Assembly: GCA_002336845.1 (NCBI GenBank)
Contig: DDEX01000104.1
Span: forward strand, 14,875 to 31,840
Direction of reading: 5' to 3'
Source: Rhodobacteraceae bacterium UBA1943
GTDB lineage: Bacteria > Pseudomonadota > Alphaproteobacteria > Rhodobacterales > Rhodobacteraceae
Length of the DNA stretch: 16,966 nucleotides
A program made the position numbers and the translations under genes. Of this stretch, positions 1 to 7,492 are shown one piece after another (positions within the stretch are counted from its first letter, which is position 1; every line of letters begins with the position of its first letter). The notes under the pieces were generated by a model, which was given only the letters and a program-made list of their open reading frames with translations, had not been told where the DNA came from and searched no databases.

Positions 1-344
1 ACGTCATGCTGGTGCTGCTGATCGTGTTCATGGTGGCGGCGCCACTCTCTACGGTCGATGTGCCGGTCAATCTGCCCGCCTCTGGCGCCCCGGTGTCAGA
101 GCGTCCGAGAGACCCGGTCTGGATCACGCTGACCGCGCAGGGCCTTGTGCTGGCCGACCAGCCGATCGCGCCGGGCGCGCTGGCCGGCGCCCTTGCGGCC
201 CGCACCGGATCACGGACGGATACGCCGCTTTACCTGCGCGCCGACCGCAGCCTGTCTTATGGCCAGTTGATGCAGGCGCTCGATGCGTTGCGGCAGGCCG
301 GGTATCGCAATGTCTCGCTCGTCGGGCTGGAGGCGTCGCCGTGA
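1..344 (+). CDS. exbD: ExbD/TolR-family biopolymer transport protein, 5' truncated by the window edge
   Basis: This is the energy-coupling partner of ExbB and TonB, which passes proton motive force to TonB at the inner membrane. The reading frame is already open at the window edge. The first visible residues, (D)VMLVLLIVFMVAAPL, are the single transmembrane segment with the ExbD hallmark. The conserved membrane aspartate would be the codon whose last two bases are positions 1-2. The periplasmic part follows, with VDVPVNLPASGAP and a C-terminal region containing LYLRADRSLSYGQLMQALDALRQAGY, shown here only as its family-typical shape. About 113 residues are present, and roughly 25 N-terminal residues are missing compared with the usual 135-140. 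The ATG at position 6 is an internal methionine, not the start. The stop overlaps the GTG start of the tonB-like gene as GTGA, which implies translational coupling. exbB is expected just upstream. TolR is the alternative, but the tonB neighbour argues for ExbD. Confidence 0.88.
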   Translation, partial: VMLVLLIVFMVAAPLSTVDVPVNLPASGAPVSERPRDPVWITLTAQGLVLADQPIAPGALAGALAARTGSRTDTPLYLRADRSLSYGQLMQALDALRQAGYRNVSLVGLEASP

Positions 345-1195
345 CAGCCGCGCACTGCCCTGCCACAGGCCGCCTTGGCTCCTGCCCCTGGCTGGCGCTT
401 GAATCCAGCCGCCGGGCGCGGTTGCAAGGCTGGATCGGGGCCGGGATCGGGGCGGCAGCGCTTCTGGGCGGGCTGGCGGTCGCTGCAAGCCTTGCCGCCC
501 CGGCACCCCAGCCGGAACCCTTTGCGCTGTCGCTCATGCCAGTATCGGTCGCCGTCGCGCCCACCGTTTCGGCCCTGCCCGACCCCGCGCCACAGATAAC
601 GCCCGACGTCGTGGATTCGCTTGCCGCACCAGAGGCCGCGCCGCAGCCCGCCCGGCCCGAGGACCAGGCCGCGCCGCAGACGCCCCTGCCTCTGCCCGAC
701 CTGCACGCCCCCGATGCCGAGGTGGCCCCCGCCGTCATGCCCGCACCCGAACCGCCCAAGGTCGTGCCGCAAAAGGCCGAGCCGGTGAAGAAGGCGGTCG
801 AGAAAAAGGTCAAGAAGAAACCCGCCGCAAAGGCGAACCCTGCGGCGAAGGACAAGCCGACCGAGCAGCCTGCCGCCCGTGAGACGCACGCCACCTCTGG
901 TGGCGCCAAGGCTGGGGCACAATCTGCGGCACAGTCCAGCCCCAAGGCCTGGGGCAACGCCGTCCTGAAGAAAATCCGCAAGACCCCGCGCAAGGCAGCC
1001 CCGGGCCGCGGCACGGTGCAGATCGGCTTTGTCGTTGCAACCGACGGTAGCCTGTCGTCGGTCCGGGTGCTGAAATCCTCGGGCAATGCCGCGATCGACG
1101 CCATGGGCCTTGACCATATCCGCCGCGCCGCGCCCTTTGCCCCACCGCCCGAAGGTGCCAGCCGCAACCTCGGCTTCATTTTCGAGGTCCGGTGA
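341..1195 (+). CDS. tonB: TonB-family energy transducer
   Basis: This is probably the periplasm-spanning TonB that links ExbB/ExbD to TonB-dependent outer-membrane receptors for iron chelates, heme or cobalamin. It has 284 residues from a GTG that overlaps the exbD stop. Residues about 28-52 form an Ala/Gly/Leu-rich N-terminal membrane anchor. Residues about 55-145 are rich in Pro and Ala, and about 146-190 are Lys/Pro/Ala-rich (for example KKAVEKKVKKKPAAK), which is the typical extended TonB linker. The final 80 residues match a TonB C-terminal domain: an AWGNAVLKKIRK helix, GTVQIGFVVATDGSLSSV, VLKSSGNAAIDAMGLDHI, and APFAPPPEG before a terminal beta strand. Start choice rests on the overlap with exbD; an in-frame TTG near residue 28 would remove only the cytoplasmic leader. 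No receptor gene is visible, so the substrate cannot be named. Confidence 0.87.
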   Translation: MTAAHCPATGRLGSCPWLALESSRRARLQGWIGAGIGAAALLGGLAVAASLAAPAPQPEPFALSLMPVSVAVAPTVSALPDPAPQITPDVVDSLAAPEAAPQPARPEDQAAPQTPLPLPDLHAPDAEVAPAVMPAPEPPKVVPQKAEPVKKAVEKKVKKKPAAKANPAAKDKPTEQPAARETHATSGGAKAGAQSAAQSSPKAWGNAVLKKIRKTPRKAAPGRGTVQIGFVVATDGSLSSVRVLKSSGNAAIDAMGLDHIRRAAPFAPPPEGASRNLGFIFEVR

Positions 1196-1348
1196 AAACC
1201 CGGAGCGCAGCCGGTCAGGGTCGCCAGAAAGTCATTTACACCTGTGCCTGCCGGGCCTGGCGAGAATAGATCGCCCAAGGCGGCAAAAGCGGTGCGCCTG
1301 GCGGCAACCGCCCGACCAGCTTGGGTTCCGTCCCCGAGCACATCTGGC

Positions 1349-1668
1349 CCTGACGTCTGCATGCTGTCGCTACGCCAGAGGGGCCCGAAGGGCACCACCG
1401 CCTTTGAGCCTATGACGGGTCGGCTGCATCTGCTGGTCCAAAGCACAATGGTCAGGGGGTGAAATGCCTTCAAGCATGGCGGCCCGAAGCGTCGCGTCTG
1501 GCGCAAGATCAGCACCGGGATCGATGAGAAATCCTTGGAAATCCAGACCGCCGATTTCACCACCGGCGCGTCCGTGACGTGCCCGTTCTGCCAGATCTGC
1601 TCGACCAGATGCCACCCGGGCACAAGATCACCAGCGGCAGTGCGCTCGGCACAAAGGCTGCCCGATGA
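1349..1668 (+). pseudogene. Decayed IS5-type transposase fragment
   Basis: Pieces of an IS5-family (IS903-like) DDE transposase can be read here in two frames. In one frame PDVCMLSLRQ and GRLHLLVQST (to about 1444) resemble the usual PDFSTLSRRQ and GPLHLLIDST stretches, and an in-frame TGA lies at 1460-1462. The same frame then gives KHGGPKRRVWRKI, a very characteristic segment of this group, followed by GIDEKSLEIQTADFTT. At about 1575 the match shifts frame and continues as DVPVLPDLLDQMPPGHKI up to a TGA at 1666-1668, corresponding to the family's DAPVLPELLDQIPP region. About six codons also seem deleted just before KHGG. The gene is therefore broken by a stop, a deletion and a frameshift, and lacks its N-terminus and most of the C-terminal catalytic part. 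Terminal inverted repeats were not found. Family memory, not a search, supports the identification. Confidence 0.72.
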
Positions 1669-2092
1669 ATCTATTCGCGGAAAAGGCCGATCAGCATCCC
1701 CCCATTTGTGCAACAGGATCCGCCAGGGACAAAGCCCTGCACCGTCGCAGCAGGGCCGGCGGAAGAGGAAGGTCGGTCAGCTCTTTGTGAGGGTGATACC
1801 GCGCAGGCCTGCTGTTTTCGGCTTGCCGAGTATGACCCGAGTTGCCTTGTTTTCAGAGTCAGGCCAACAGAACTTTTGCCGTAATCTGCGTCTGCGCGCC
1901 TCAAAAAACATACTGCCCGGTTTACTTTCCGACAAAAACCATGAAAGGCTTCTTGTAAGCCTGTATTTGCCAGATATGTTCGCACAACTGACGTGGTGAA
2001 CCTGCTGGGCAACGTCAGCATGATATTTCCTTCACTCAGACACCTGCCGCGTCTGCTGACTTTTGCCGACACAAAGCACTACAGGAGCACCC
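1669..2092. other. Gene-free stretch between transposase fragment and RND operon
   Basis: No convincing coding region is visible on either strand. The part to about 1790 may be a continuation of the decayed transposase: one frame gives ARDKALHRRSR, which faintly resembles the ARNEA and YHRRSRVE segments of IS5-type enzymes, but this is too weak to claim. Bases 1800-1985 are somewhat richer in A+T than the coding regions. The last 100 bases must carry the promoter of the efflux operon. A weak candidate is TTGTAA at about 1953 with TATGTT 16 bases downstream. An inverted repeat at 1988-2018 is listed separately. Confidence 0.5.
1988..2018. promoter_or_regulatory. Inverted repeat upstream of the efflux operon, possible operator
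   Basis: CTGACGT at 1988-1994 and ACGTCAG at 2012-2018 are perfect 7-base inverted arms with a 17-base spacer. The repeat ends 74 bases before the adaptor start codon and lies just downstream of a weak promoter-like pair. Its position would suit a repressor site or a leader hairpin. No regulator gene lies next to the operon, and arms of this length can arise by chance, so the role is inference. Confidence 0.25.
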
Positions 2093-3193
2093 ATGTTCAA
2101 GCGCTTAGCTATTGCCATCATCCTGCTGGTGCTGATTGTAGGCGGTATCGTCTGGTTCAAATCGTTCCGCGACGGGATGATTGCCCAATATCTGTCAGGC
2201 ATGGTGCCCCCACCGGTCCCGGTGACCAGCGAAAAGGTGCAAGCCGTCACATGGGAACCGGGGCTGGAGGCTGTGGGCACCGCCATTGCGGCCAGCGGCG
2301 TTGATCTGTCCACTCAATCGGGTGGGCTGGTGCGCGAAATCCTGTTCAAGGCCAATGACACTGTGACCAAGGGGCAGCTTTTGGTGCAGATCGACGATTC
2401 CAGCGAAAAAGCCTCGCTTGCCGCCGCCAAGGCCGCCCTGGGGGTCGCCCAGACCGAGGCTGCGCGGGCACAGACCCTCAGCGAGCGCGGTGTCAGTGCC
2501 GCCACCACTGTGGAAAGTGCCGAAGCGCAGACCGAAGCCGCACGCGCGCAAGTGGCACAGGTTCAGACCGCTTTGGATGACAAACGCCTGACAGCCCCTT
2601 TTGACGGCGTGATCGGCATTCCCCAGATCGAGATCGGTCAGTATGTCGCTGTGGGCACGCCCTATGCCACGCTGCAGGATCTTGCCAAGATGCGGGTCGA
2701 TTTTGCAGTGCCAGAGCAGCAACTTGCCCTTTTGGCGCTGGACCGCAACGTGACGGTCACCACCGAAGTCGGCGATCTGAGCGCAGAGGGCCGCATCATC
2801 GCCATCGAGCCTCGGGTCGATCCAAATTCGCGCATGGTGTCGGTACGGGCCGAAGTGGAAAATGTGTCGGGCAAACTTTATCCCGGTCAGTTCCTGCGTG
2901 TCCGGGTGTCGTTGCCCAGCGAGGCGAATGTGATCGCAGTGCCGCAAACGGCAGTCAGCTCCTCGCTTTACGGCGATTCCATCTATGTAATCCGCGCGGG
3001 TGAGACTGCGGAAGACCTGAAGGTCGAGCAGGTTTTCGTCACGCTGGGCCGTCGGTCCGGCGCCCGGATCGAGGTGCTGAAAGGCCTTGAGGCAGGTGAA
3101 GAGATCGTCACTTCGGGTCAGAACCGCCTGACCAATGGTGGCAAGGTCAAGGTTGACAACTCGGTCGTGCTGGCCGCGCCCGCTGGCGAATAA
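2093..3193 (+). CDS. RND efflux periplasmic adaptor subunit (membrane fusion protein)
   Basis: This protein should bridge an inner-membrane RND pump and an outer-membrane channel in the periplasm. It has 366 residues from the ATG at 2093, preceded by AGGAG at 2083-2087 with 5 bases between. The frame stays open upstream to a TTG at 2063, which lacks this signal. Residues 4-20 are a hydrophobic anchor without a lipobox cysteine, so it is probably membrane-anchored and not a lipoprotein. The order fits the family: a first lipoyl half with GGLVREILFKANDTVTKGQ (78-95), an Ala/Gln/Glu-rich alpha-hairpin (about 103-160), a second lipoyl half with LTAPFDGVIG (166-175) and GQYVAVGTP (182-190), a beta-barrel including LYPGQFLRVRV (262-272), and a membrane-proximal domain starting near VIAVPQTAV (280-288). 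The permease starts 9 bases downstream. The closest family is the HAE-1 adaptors (AcrA/MexA-like); the substrate is unknown. Confidence 0.93.
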   Translation: MFKRLAIAIILLVLIVGGIVWFKSFRDGMIAQYLSGMVPPPVPVTSEKVQAVTWEPGLEAVGTAIAASGVDLSTQSGGLVREILFKANDTVTKGQLLVQIDDSSEKASLAAAKAALGVAQTEAARAQTLSERGVSAATTVESAEAQTEAARAQVAQVQTALDDKRLTAPFDGVIGIPQIEIGQYVAVGTPYATLQDLAKMRVDFAVPEQQLALLALDRNVTVTTEVGDLSAEGRIIAIEPRVDPNSRMVSVRAEVENVSGKLYPGQFLRVRVSLPSEANVIAVPQTAVSSSLYGDSIYVIRAGETAEDLKVEQVFVTLGRRSGARIEVLKGLEAGEEIVTSGQNRLTNGGKVKVDNSVVLAAPAGE

Positions 3194-3202
3194 GGAGCGG
3201 TC

Positions 3203-6200
3203 ATGCATTTTTCCGAGATCTTCATCCGCCGTCCGGTTCTGTCAACGGTTCTGGCTGCGCTTATCCTGTTTCTGGGTCTGGTCTCGGTGGTCAACCTGCC
3301 GGTGCGCCAGTACCCCGAAGTCGAAGAGACAGTGATCACCATCACCACCGTTTATCCGGGTGCCGCACCCGACCTGATCCAGGGCTTTATCACCGCACCT
3401 ATCGCCTCTGCCGTCTCGACCACCGAAAACATCGACTACATCACCAGCCAATCCACGCCTTCGGCCTCGGTCGTCACGGTGCAGATGAAGCTGGGGGCAA
3501 ACCCCGATGTTGCGCTGACCGAAGTGATGTCAAAGGTTCAGCAGGTGCGTGGGCAACTGCCGGAAGATGCCAAAGACCCGACCATTGTAAAGGGTAATGG
3601 CCAAACCTTTGCGCTGATGTATCTGGCGGTTCAGAACCCTAATATGACGCCCGAACAACTGACGGAGTATCTGGAGCGGGTGGTGCGTCCGCGGGTGACC
3701 AATATCGGCGGCGTGGCACAGATGGAGATTCTGGGGGCCTCGCAATATGCGATGCGCATCTGGCTGGACCCGCTGAAACTGTCGGCGCGCGGCGTTACCG
3801 CGTCCGAGGTTCTGGGTGCAATCCGGGCATCGAACTTTTTGTCCGCACCGGGCAAGACCGAAAATGAATATTTCAGCTACTCCCTGACCTTGCAGTCCAC
3901 AATCCAGTCTGCCGATGCCTTTGGCGCGCTGCCCCTGGTGCAGGGCAAGAACGGCGTGGTGCGGCTGCGCGATGTGGCAAAGATCGAAATGGCCTCGGGC
4001 GACCGGGATGCGATTGTGACCTTTGATGGCGAGCCGGGAACCTTTATCGGCATCATTCCCGCGCCGGGCGAAAACCAGTTGGATGTGGCGACCAATGTGC
4101 TGAACGCGCTGCCCGGTCTGAACGCCACACTGCCCAAGGGCATGACCATTACGATGGTTTACGATTCCACCGAAACCATCGCCGCATCCATCAGCGAGGT
4201 GTTCAAGACCATCGGCGAGGCTGTGGCGATTGTGGTCGTGGTGATCTTGCTGTTCCTGGGGTCGTTCCGGTCGGTGGTCATGCCCATTGTCACCATTCCG
4301 CTATCTCTGGTGGGCGTCTGCGCGGTGATGCTGGCCTTCGGCTATTCTATCAACCTTCTGACCCTGCTGGCGATGGTTCTGGCCATCGGTCTGGTGGTGG
4401 ATGACGCGATTGTGGTGGTGGAAAACATCCACCGCCATATCGAAGACGGGATGAGCCCGTCGCGTGCCGCCATTGTCGGCATGAAGGAAATCGCCGGCCC
4501 TGTGGTGGCGATGACCATCACGCTGGCTGCAGTTCTGTCGCCATTGGCCTTTACCGGCGGATTGACCGGATCGCTGTTCACCGAATTCGCGCTGACACTG
4601 GCAGGATCGGTGGTGCTTTCGGGGCTTGTGGCCTTGACCATCACGCCCACGATGTCGGCGCGATTGTTGAACCACGGGGCGCCAGGGCGGTTCCAGCAGA
4701 TCGTGGACAAGGTGCTGAACGGTGTCTCGAACTGGTACGAACGGCGGGTTTCCTCGTCACTGGACTACCGGCCCGTCACGCTGCTGATGGTGCTGTCCCT
4801 GGTTGGTGCGACGGGGTTCATGTTCCTGAACACCTCATCCGAACTGGCGCCCGAGGAAGATTCCGGCGCGCTGTTTGCCATCATGAACGGCCCGCGCTAC
4901 GCCACGCTGGATTACACCGATGCCTTCACGCGCGAAGTTGCCAGCCGCACCCGTGACATTGAGGAGGTGAAAACCGCCTTTTCCGTCGCCGGTATGGGCG
5001 GGGCCACCAACACCGGGTTTTATATCTGGGCGCTAAAAGACTGGGCCGATCGCAGCCGCAGCCAGAAAGAGATTCAGCAGCAGATCCAGACCACGATTGA
5101 TGGTGCTCCGGGCCTGCAAAGTTACGTCTTTGCCCCGCCCACCCTGCCGGGTGCCGGGGGTGGCTTGCCAGTGTCCTTGGTGATCCAGTCAATCCACGCC
5201 CCCGAGCGTGTGGCCGAGGTGGCCGATGAAATCCGCGCCAAGGCGTTGCAGACCGGCAAGTTCATTGTCGTGCAGAACAGCCTGTCGTTCGATGCGCCAC
5301 AGGTGCGGATCGTGATCGACCGCGACCGCGCCGCCCAATTGGGTGTTTCGGTCAGCGAGATCGGCAACACCCTTGGGCTGTTGGTTGGCGGTGGGGCGAT
5401 TGCGCAATTCGACCGCGATTCCAACAGCTATGACATCATCACCCAGGTGCCAAAGGAATGGCGCGACAACCCCGAACGTCTGGGGCAGTTCTTTGTCAGG
5501 TCGGGGTCGGGGGCGATGGTGCCGCTGTCCTCCGTCGTCACGCTGGACCCTGGGGTCAATGCTGCTGCGATTGAACAGTTCAACCAGTTGAACTCGGCCA
5601 CCCTGTCGGCCATGCCGATGATCGGCCTTTCGTCGGGTGTCGGTCTGGCGGAACTGGAAAGAATTGCTGCCGAAACTCTGCCTGATGGGTTCTTCATCGA
5701 TTACTCCGGCCAATCGCGGCTGGAAAAAAGCGAGGGCAATACCATCCTTCTGGCCTTTGGGGCGGCGATCGTGGTGATCTATCTGGTCCTGGCGGCGCAG
5801 TTCGAAAGCTTCCGTGACCCGTTCATCATCATGATGTCGGTGCCGCTGTCGATCTTTGGCGCGGTGCTGCCGCTCTATTTCGGGGCGGGGACGTTGAACA
5901 TCTACACGCAGGTGGGGTTGATCACGCTGATAGGTCTGATCACCAAGCATGGCATCCTGATGGTCGAATTCGCCAACCAACAGCGCGAAGATCACAACCT
6001 TAGCCGTCGTCAGGCGATTGTTGCGGCGGCCAAGACCCGTCTGCGCCCGATCCTGATGACCACAGCGGCGATGGCGCTGGCGGTTGTGCCGCTTATCCTG
6101 GCCGAAGGGGCCGGGGCTGCGGCACGTCAGGCGATGGGTCTGGTGATCTTTACCGGCCTGTTGATCGGCACAACCTTCACGCTGTTCGTCGTGCCGATGT

Positions 6201-6283
6201 TCTACACCCTGCTGTCGCGCAGCGATGCCTCGTTCCTGGCGCATCGCAAACAGGTCGAAAAAGACTTTGGCACGGCCCACTAG
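3203..6283 (+). CDS. RND efflux permease, HAE-1 family
   Basis: This is an inner-membrane proton antiporter that exports drugs, solvents or other amphiphiles through an adaptor and an outer-membrane channel. It has 1026 residues, the normal size. AAGGAG (3192-3197) overlaps the adaptor stop and supports the ATG at 3203. The sequence begins with FIRRPVLSTVLAALILF and NLPVRQYPEVE, the HAE-1 signature around TM1. The duplicated fold is clear: a periplasmic loop, TM2-6 around residues 335-480, TM7 around 524-545, a second loop, and TM8-12 around 845-1006. The proton-relay acids are D400 and D401 in GLVVDDAIVVVENI, and the matching lysine is K915 in GLITKHGILMVEFAN. LRPILMTTAAM in TM11 is also conserved. 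The gene looks intact and functional. No channel protein is encoded nearby, so it probably uses a TolC-type protein encoded elsewhere. Substrate range cannot be inferred. Confidence 0.95.
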   Translation: MHFSEIFIRRPVLSTVLAALILFLGLVSVVNLPVRQYPEVEETVITITTVYPGAAPDLIQGFITAPIASAVSTTENIDYITSQSTPSASVVTVQMKLGANPDVALTEVMSKVQQVRGQLPEDAKDPTIVKGNGQTFALMYLAVQNPNMTPEQLTEYLERVVRPRVTNIGGVAQMEILGASQYAMRIWLDPLKLSARGVTASEVLGAIRASNFLSAPGKTENEYFSYSLTLQSTIQSADAFGALPLVQGKNGVVRLRDVAKIEMASGDRDAIVTFDGEPGTFIGIIPAPGENQLDVATNVLNALPGLNATLPKGMTITMVYDSTETIAASISEVFKTIGEAVAIVVVVILLFLGSFRSVVMPIVTIPLSLVGVCAVMLAFGYSINLLTLLAMVLAIGLVVDDAIVVVENIHRHIEDGMSPSRAAIVGMKEIAGPVVAMTITLAAVLSPLAFTGGLTGSLFTEFALTLAGSVVLSGLVALTITPTMSARLLNHGAPGRFQQIVDKVLNGVSNWYERRVSSSLDYRPVTLLMVLSLVGATGFMFLNTSSELAPEEDSGALFAIMNGPRYATLDYTDAFTREVASRTRDIEEVKTAFSVAGMGGATNTGFYIWALKDWADRSRSQKEIQQQIQTTIDGAPGLQSYVFAPPTLPGAGGGLPVSLVIQSIHAPERVAEVADEIRAKALQTGKFIVVQNSLSFDAPQVRIVIDRDRAAQLGVSVSEIGNTLGLLVGGGAIAQFDRDSNSYDIITQVPKEWRDNPERLGQFFVRSGSGAMVPLSSVVTLDPGVNAAAIEQFNQLNSATLSAMPMIGLSSGVGLAELERIAAETLPDGFFIDYSGQSRLEKSEGNTILLAFGAAIVVIYLVLAAQFESFRDPFIIMMSVPLSIFGAVLPLYFGAGTLNIYTQVGLITLIGLITKHGILMVEFANQQREDHNLSRRQAIVAAAKTRLRPILMTTAAMALAVVPLILAEGAGAAARQAMGLVIFTGLLIGTTFTLFVVPMFYTLLSRSDASFLAHRKQVEKDFGTAH

Positions 6284-6285
6284 GT

Positions 6286-6303
6286 GGCGCGCGCCGATAT
6301 CGG
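6286..6303. repeat. Two overlapping 10-base palindromes after the permease stop
   Basis: GGCGCGCGCC (6286-6295) and CCGATATCGG (6294-6303) are each perfect palindromes and share two bases, starting 2 bases after the permease stop codon. There is no loop and no T-run, so they do not form a standard terminator. They may be chance in GC-rich DNA or a protein-binding site. Confidence 0.3.
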
Positions 6304-6389
6304 ATGGGTCGGGTTCAGGCTGAATCGGTCTGGGCCTGGAGTTCAGATTTTGCAGATCTGTTTGTAGCGCGTGTGGCCGCGTGCTTATC

Positions 6390-6565
6390 GTGGCCACCTT
6401 GGATTAAGCGCGGAAAGACGGGTGCCTTTGGATGCAGAAGCCATCTGCGAGGCGGTCAGCAGGCCGCGCTGATGCTTGCAAGGCGAGAGAACTCTTTGTT
6501 CGGCAGAGGAGGCGCAAACCAGCGCGCTCGGGGCACCTCTCGCAAAGCTGGGGAACTTGATCCCC
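6390..6565 (+). pseudogene. Scrambled IS110-type transposase fragment
   Basis: Short blocks of an IS110-family (DEDD) transposase follow each other in the right order but in different frames. WIKRGKTGA (from 6400) matches the family's YVKRGKTDAADAEAI region. One frame over, DAEAICEAVSRP (from 6431) continues it and hits a TGA at 6470-6472. QQAALML (from 6457) returns to the first frame, then RELFVRQR (from 6486) and SALGAPLAKLG occupy the other two frames, matching the family's QQAALMLHRTRELLVRQR and NALRAHLAEFG stretches. A deletion has fused SRP almost directly to QQAAL. The fragment therefore covers only part of the N-terminal catalytic domain and carries at least three frame changes. No element ends were found. 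The identification rests on remembered family sequence. Confidence 0.65.
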
Positions 6566-6693
6566 ACATGAGGGCAATTACCGTGGTTCCGTGCGGGCTG
6601 CGGTAAGTGTTGCCCCGCAACCCAGAGACGAACGACCGATATGCTCCTCTCCGATCAGGCTCAACGCACGCCTGATACAACCGCCGACTCTGA

Positions 6694-6894
6694 TCTCATC
6701 TGGATGAGCATCGGCAAATACAGCATACAGAATTTCTTCATTATAATAAGATAGTTACAGAAACCCATTCCGCAACCGAGCTTGCGGAGGTATCGAGGGC
6801 AAAGACGGCGCGGTTTCTCCACAACCTCGGCTATACCGATTTCGAGGAGGTTCGGACCCAGGCACAGAAGGAGCCGAACCACACGCAACCCTAA
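6694..6894 (+). pseudogene. Possible remnant of an RpiR-type helix-turn-helix regulator
   Basis: An open frame without a plausible start codon runs from a TGA at 6691 to a TAA at 6892. Its end reads SATELAEVS, RAKTARFLHNLGYTDFEEVR and QAQKEPNHTQP. This resembles the N-terminal helix-turn-helix of RpiR/MurR regulators (general form: ELA..aGVSkaT..RF.r.LGY.dF.e.R, often followed by a QAREERN-like stretch). A few residues of the turn appear to be missing and the sugar-isomerase (SIS) domain is absent. If correct, this is a regulator fragment broken at both ends. It may equally be a chance open frame, so the call is tentative. The rest of 6284-7042, outside this fragment and the IS110 remnant, shows no recognisable gene. 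Confidence 0.33.
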
Positions 6895-7042
6895 GCTCCT
6901 GTGCCGAAATGACTCGCCGCGCAGGTAGATAGCGAATTGCCGCTGTCTCGAAGTGATGTCTCTCCCTGATCAACCCGCATAGAAGAAGACAGGGCCACCG
7001 CTTGATTGCGTCGGCCCAGGGTTTGACAGATAGTCCCGCGCT

Positions 7043-7492
7043 ATGGGCGAGCCATACTCCTTTCGCGCGGATCCGGCCGTTCCGGATTTCGACGACAGCG
7101 CGCCGCTGGCGGTGATGGACGGCGAATGCGCGATTTGCAGCTGGGGCGCGCGGATGATCCACCGGCTGGATCGGTCAGGAACAGTGCGGATCTGCCCGAT
7201 CCAAAGCCCGCTTGGTGCCGCGCTTTTGCGGCATTACGGATTGGTGCCCGAGGATCCGGCAAGCTGGCTTTTCATCGACCGTGGCGTCGCGCATGTCGAT
7301 TTCGAGGCGGTGCTCCATGCCGGCTGGCGCTTCGGGGGCGCTGCACGGCTCGTTGGCATCCTGCGCATCTTCCCGAAACCGCTGCGGAACCGGCTCTACC
7401 GTCGGCTGGCACGCAACCGCTATGCACTCTTCGGTCGCGCCGATCTGTGCGGTATGCCCGACCCGGGGCTTCAGAAAAGGCTCTTGCGGTGA
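7043..7492 (+). CDS. DUF393 (DCC family) thiol-disulfide oxidoreductase-like protein
   Basis: This 149-residue protein carries the family's DGxCxxC motif at residues 26-32 (DGECAIC), in a thioredoxin-like beginning (PLAVMDGECAICSWGARM). The C-terminal part, RNRYALFGRADLCGMPDP, also matches the family, in which an RYxLFGR segment followed by a cysteine is common. Members are predicted thiol-disulfide oxidoreductases, but substrates are generally unknown. The ATG at 7043 gives a 25-residue lead into the motif. No Shine-Dalgarno sequence is visible in front of it, so initiation may be weak or leaderless; an ATG at residue 25 would leave too little before the motif. The stop overlaps the GTG start of the next gene as GTGA, suggesting co-translation with the oxidoreductase downstream. 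There is no signal peptide, so it should be cytoplasmic. Confidence 0.86.
   Translation: MGEPYSFRADPAVPDFDDSAPLAVMDGECAICSWGARMIHRLDRSGTVRICPIQSPLGAALLRHYGLVPEDPASWLFIDRGVAHVDFEAVLHAGWRFGGAARLVGILRIFPKPLRNRLYRRLARNRYALFGRADLCGMPDPGLQKRLLR

Noticed and set aside
124..1713. A 529-codon open frame on the minus strand across tonB and the transposase fossil
   Set aside because: It is antisense to the tonB-like gene, has low-complexity Ala/Gly/Arg composition and no recognisable domain; high GC makes such shadow frames common.
1671..2072. A 133-codon minus-strand open frame ahead of the efflux operon, considered as a divergent regulator
   Set aside because: No helix-turn-helix or other domain is visible and the composition is unconvincing; part of it is antisense to the possible transposase tail.
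5189..6397. A 402-codon open frame on the minus strand
   Set aside because: It is antisense to the clearly coding RND permease and is dominated by His, Arg, Gln and Asp, a typical shadow of a membrane-protein gene.
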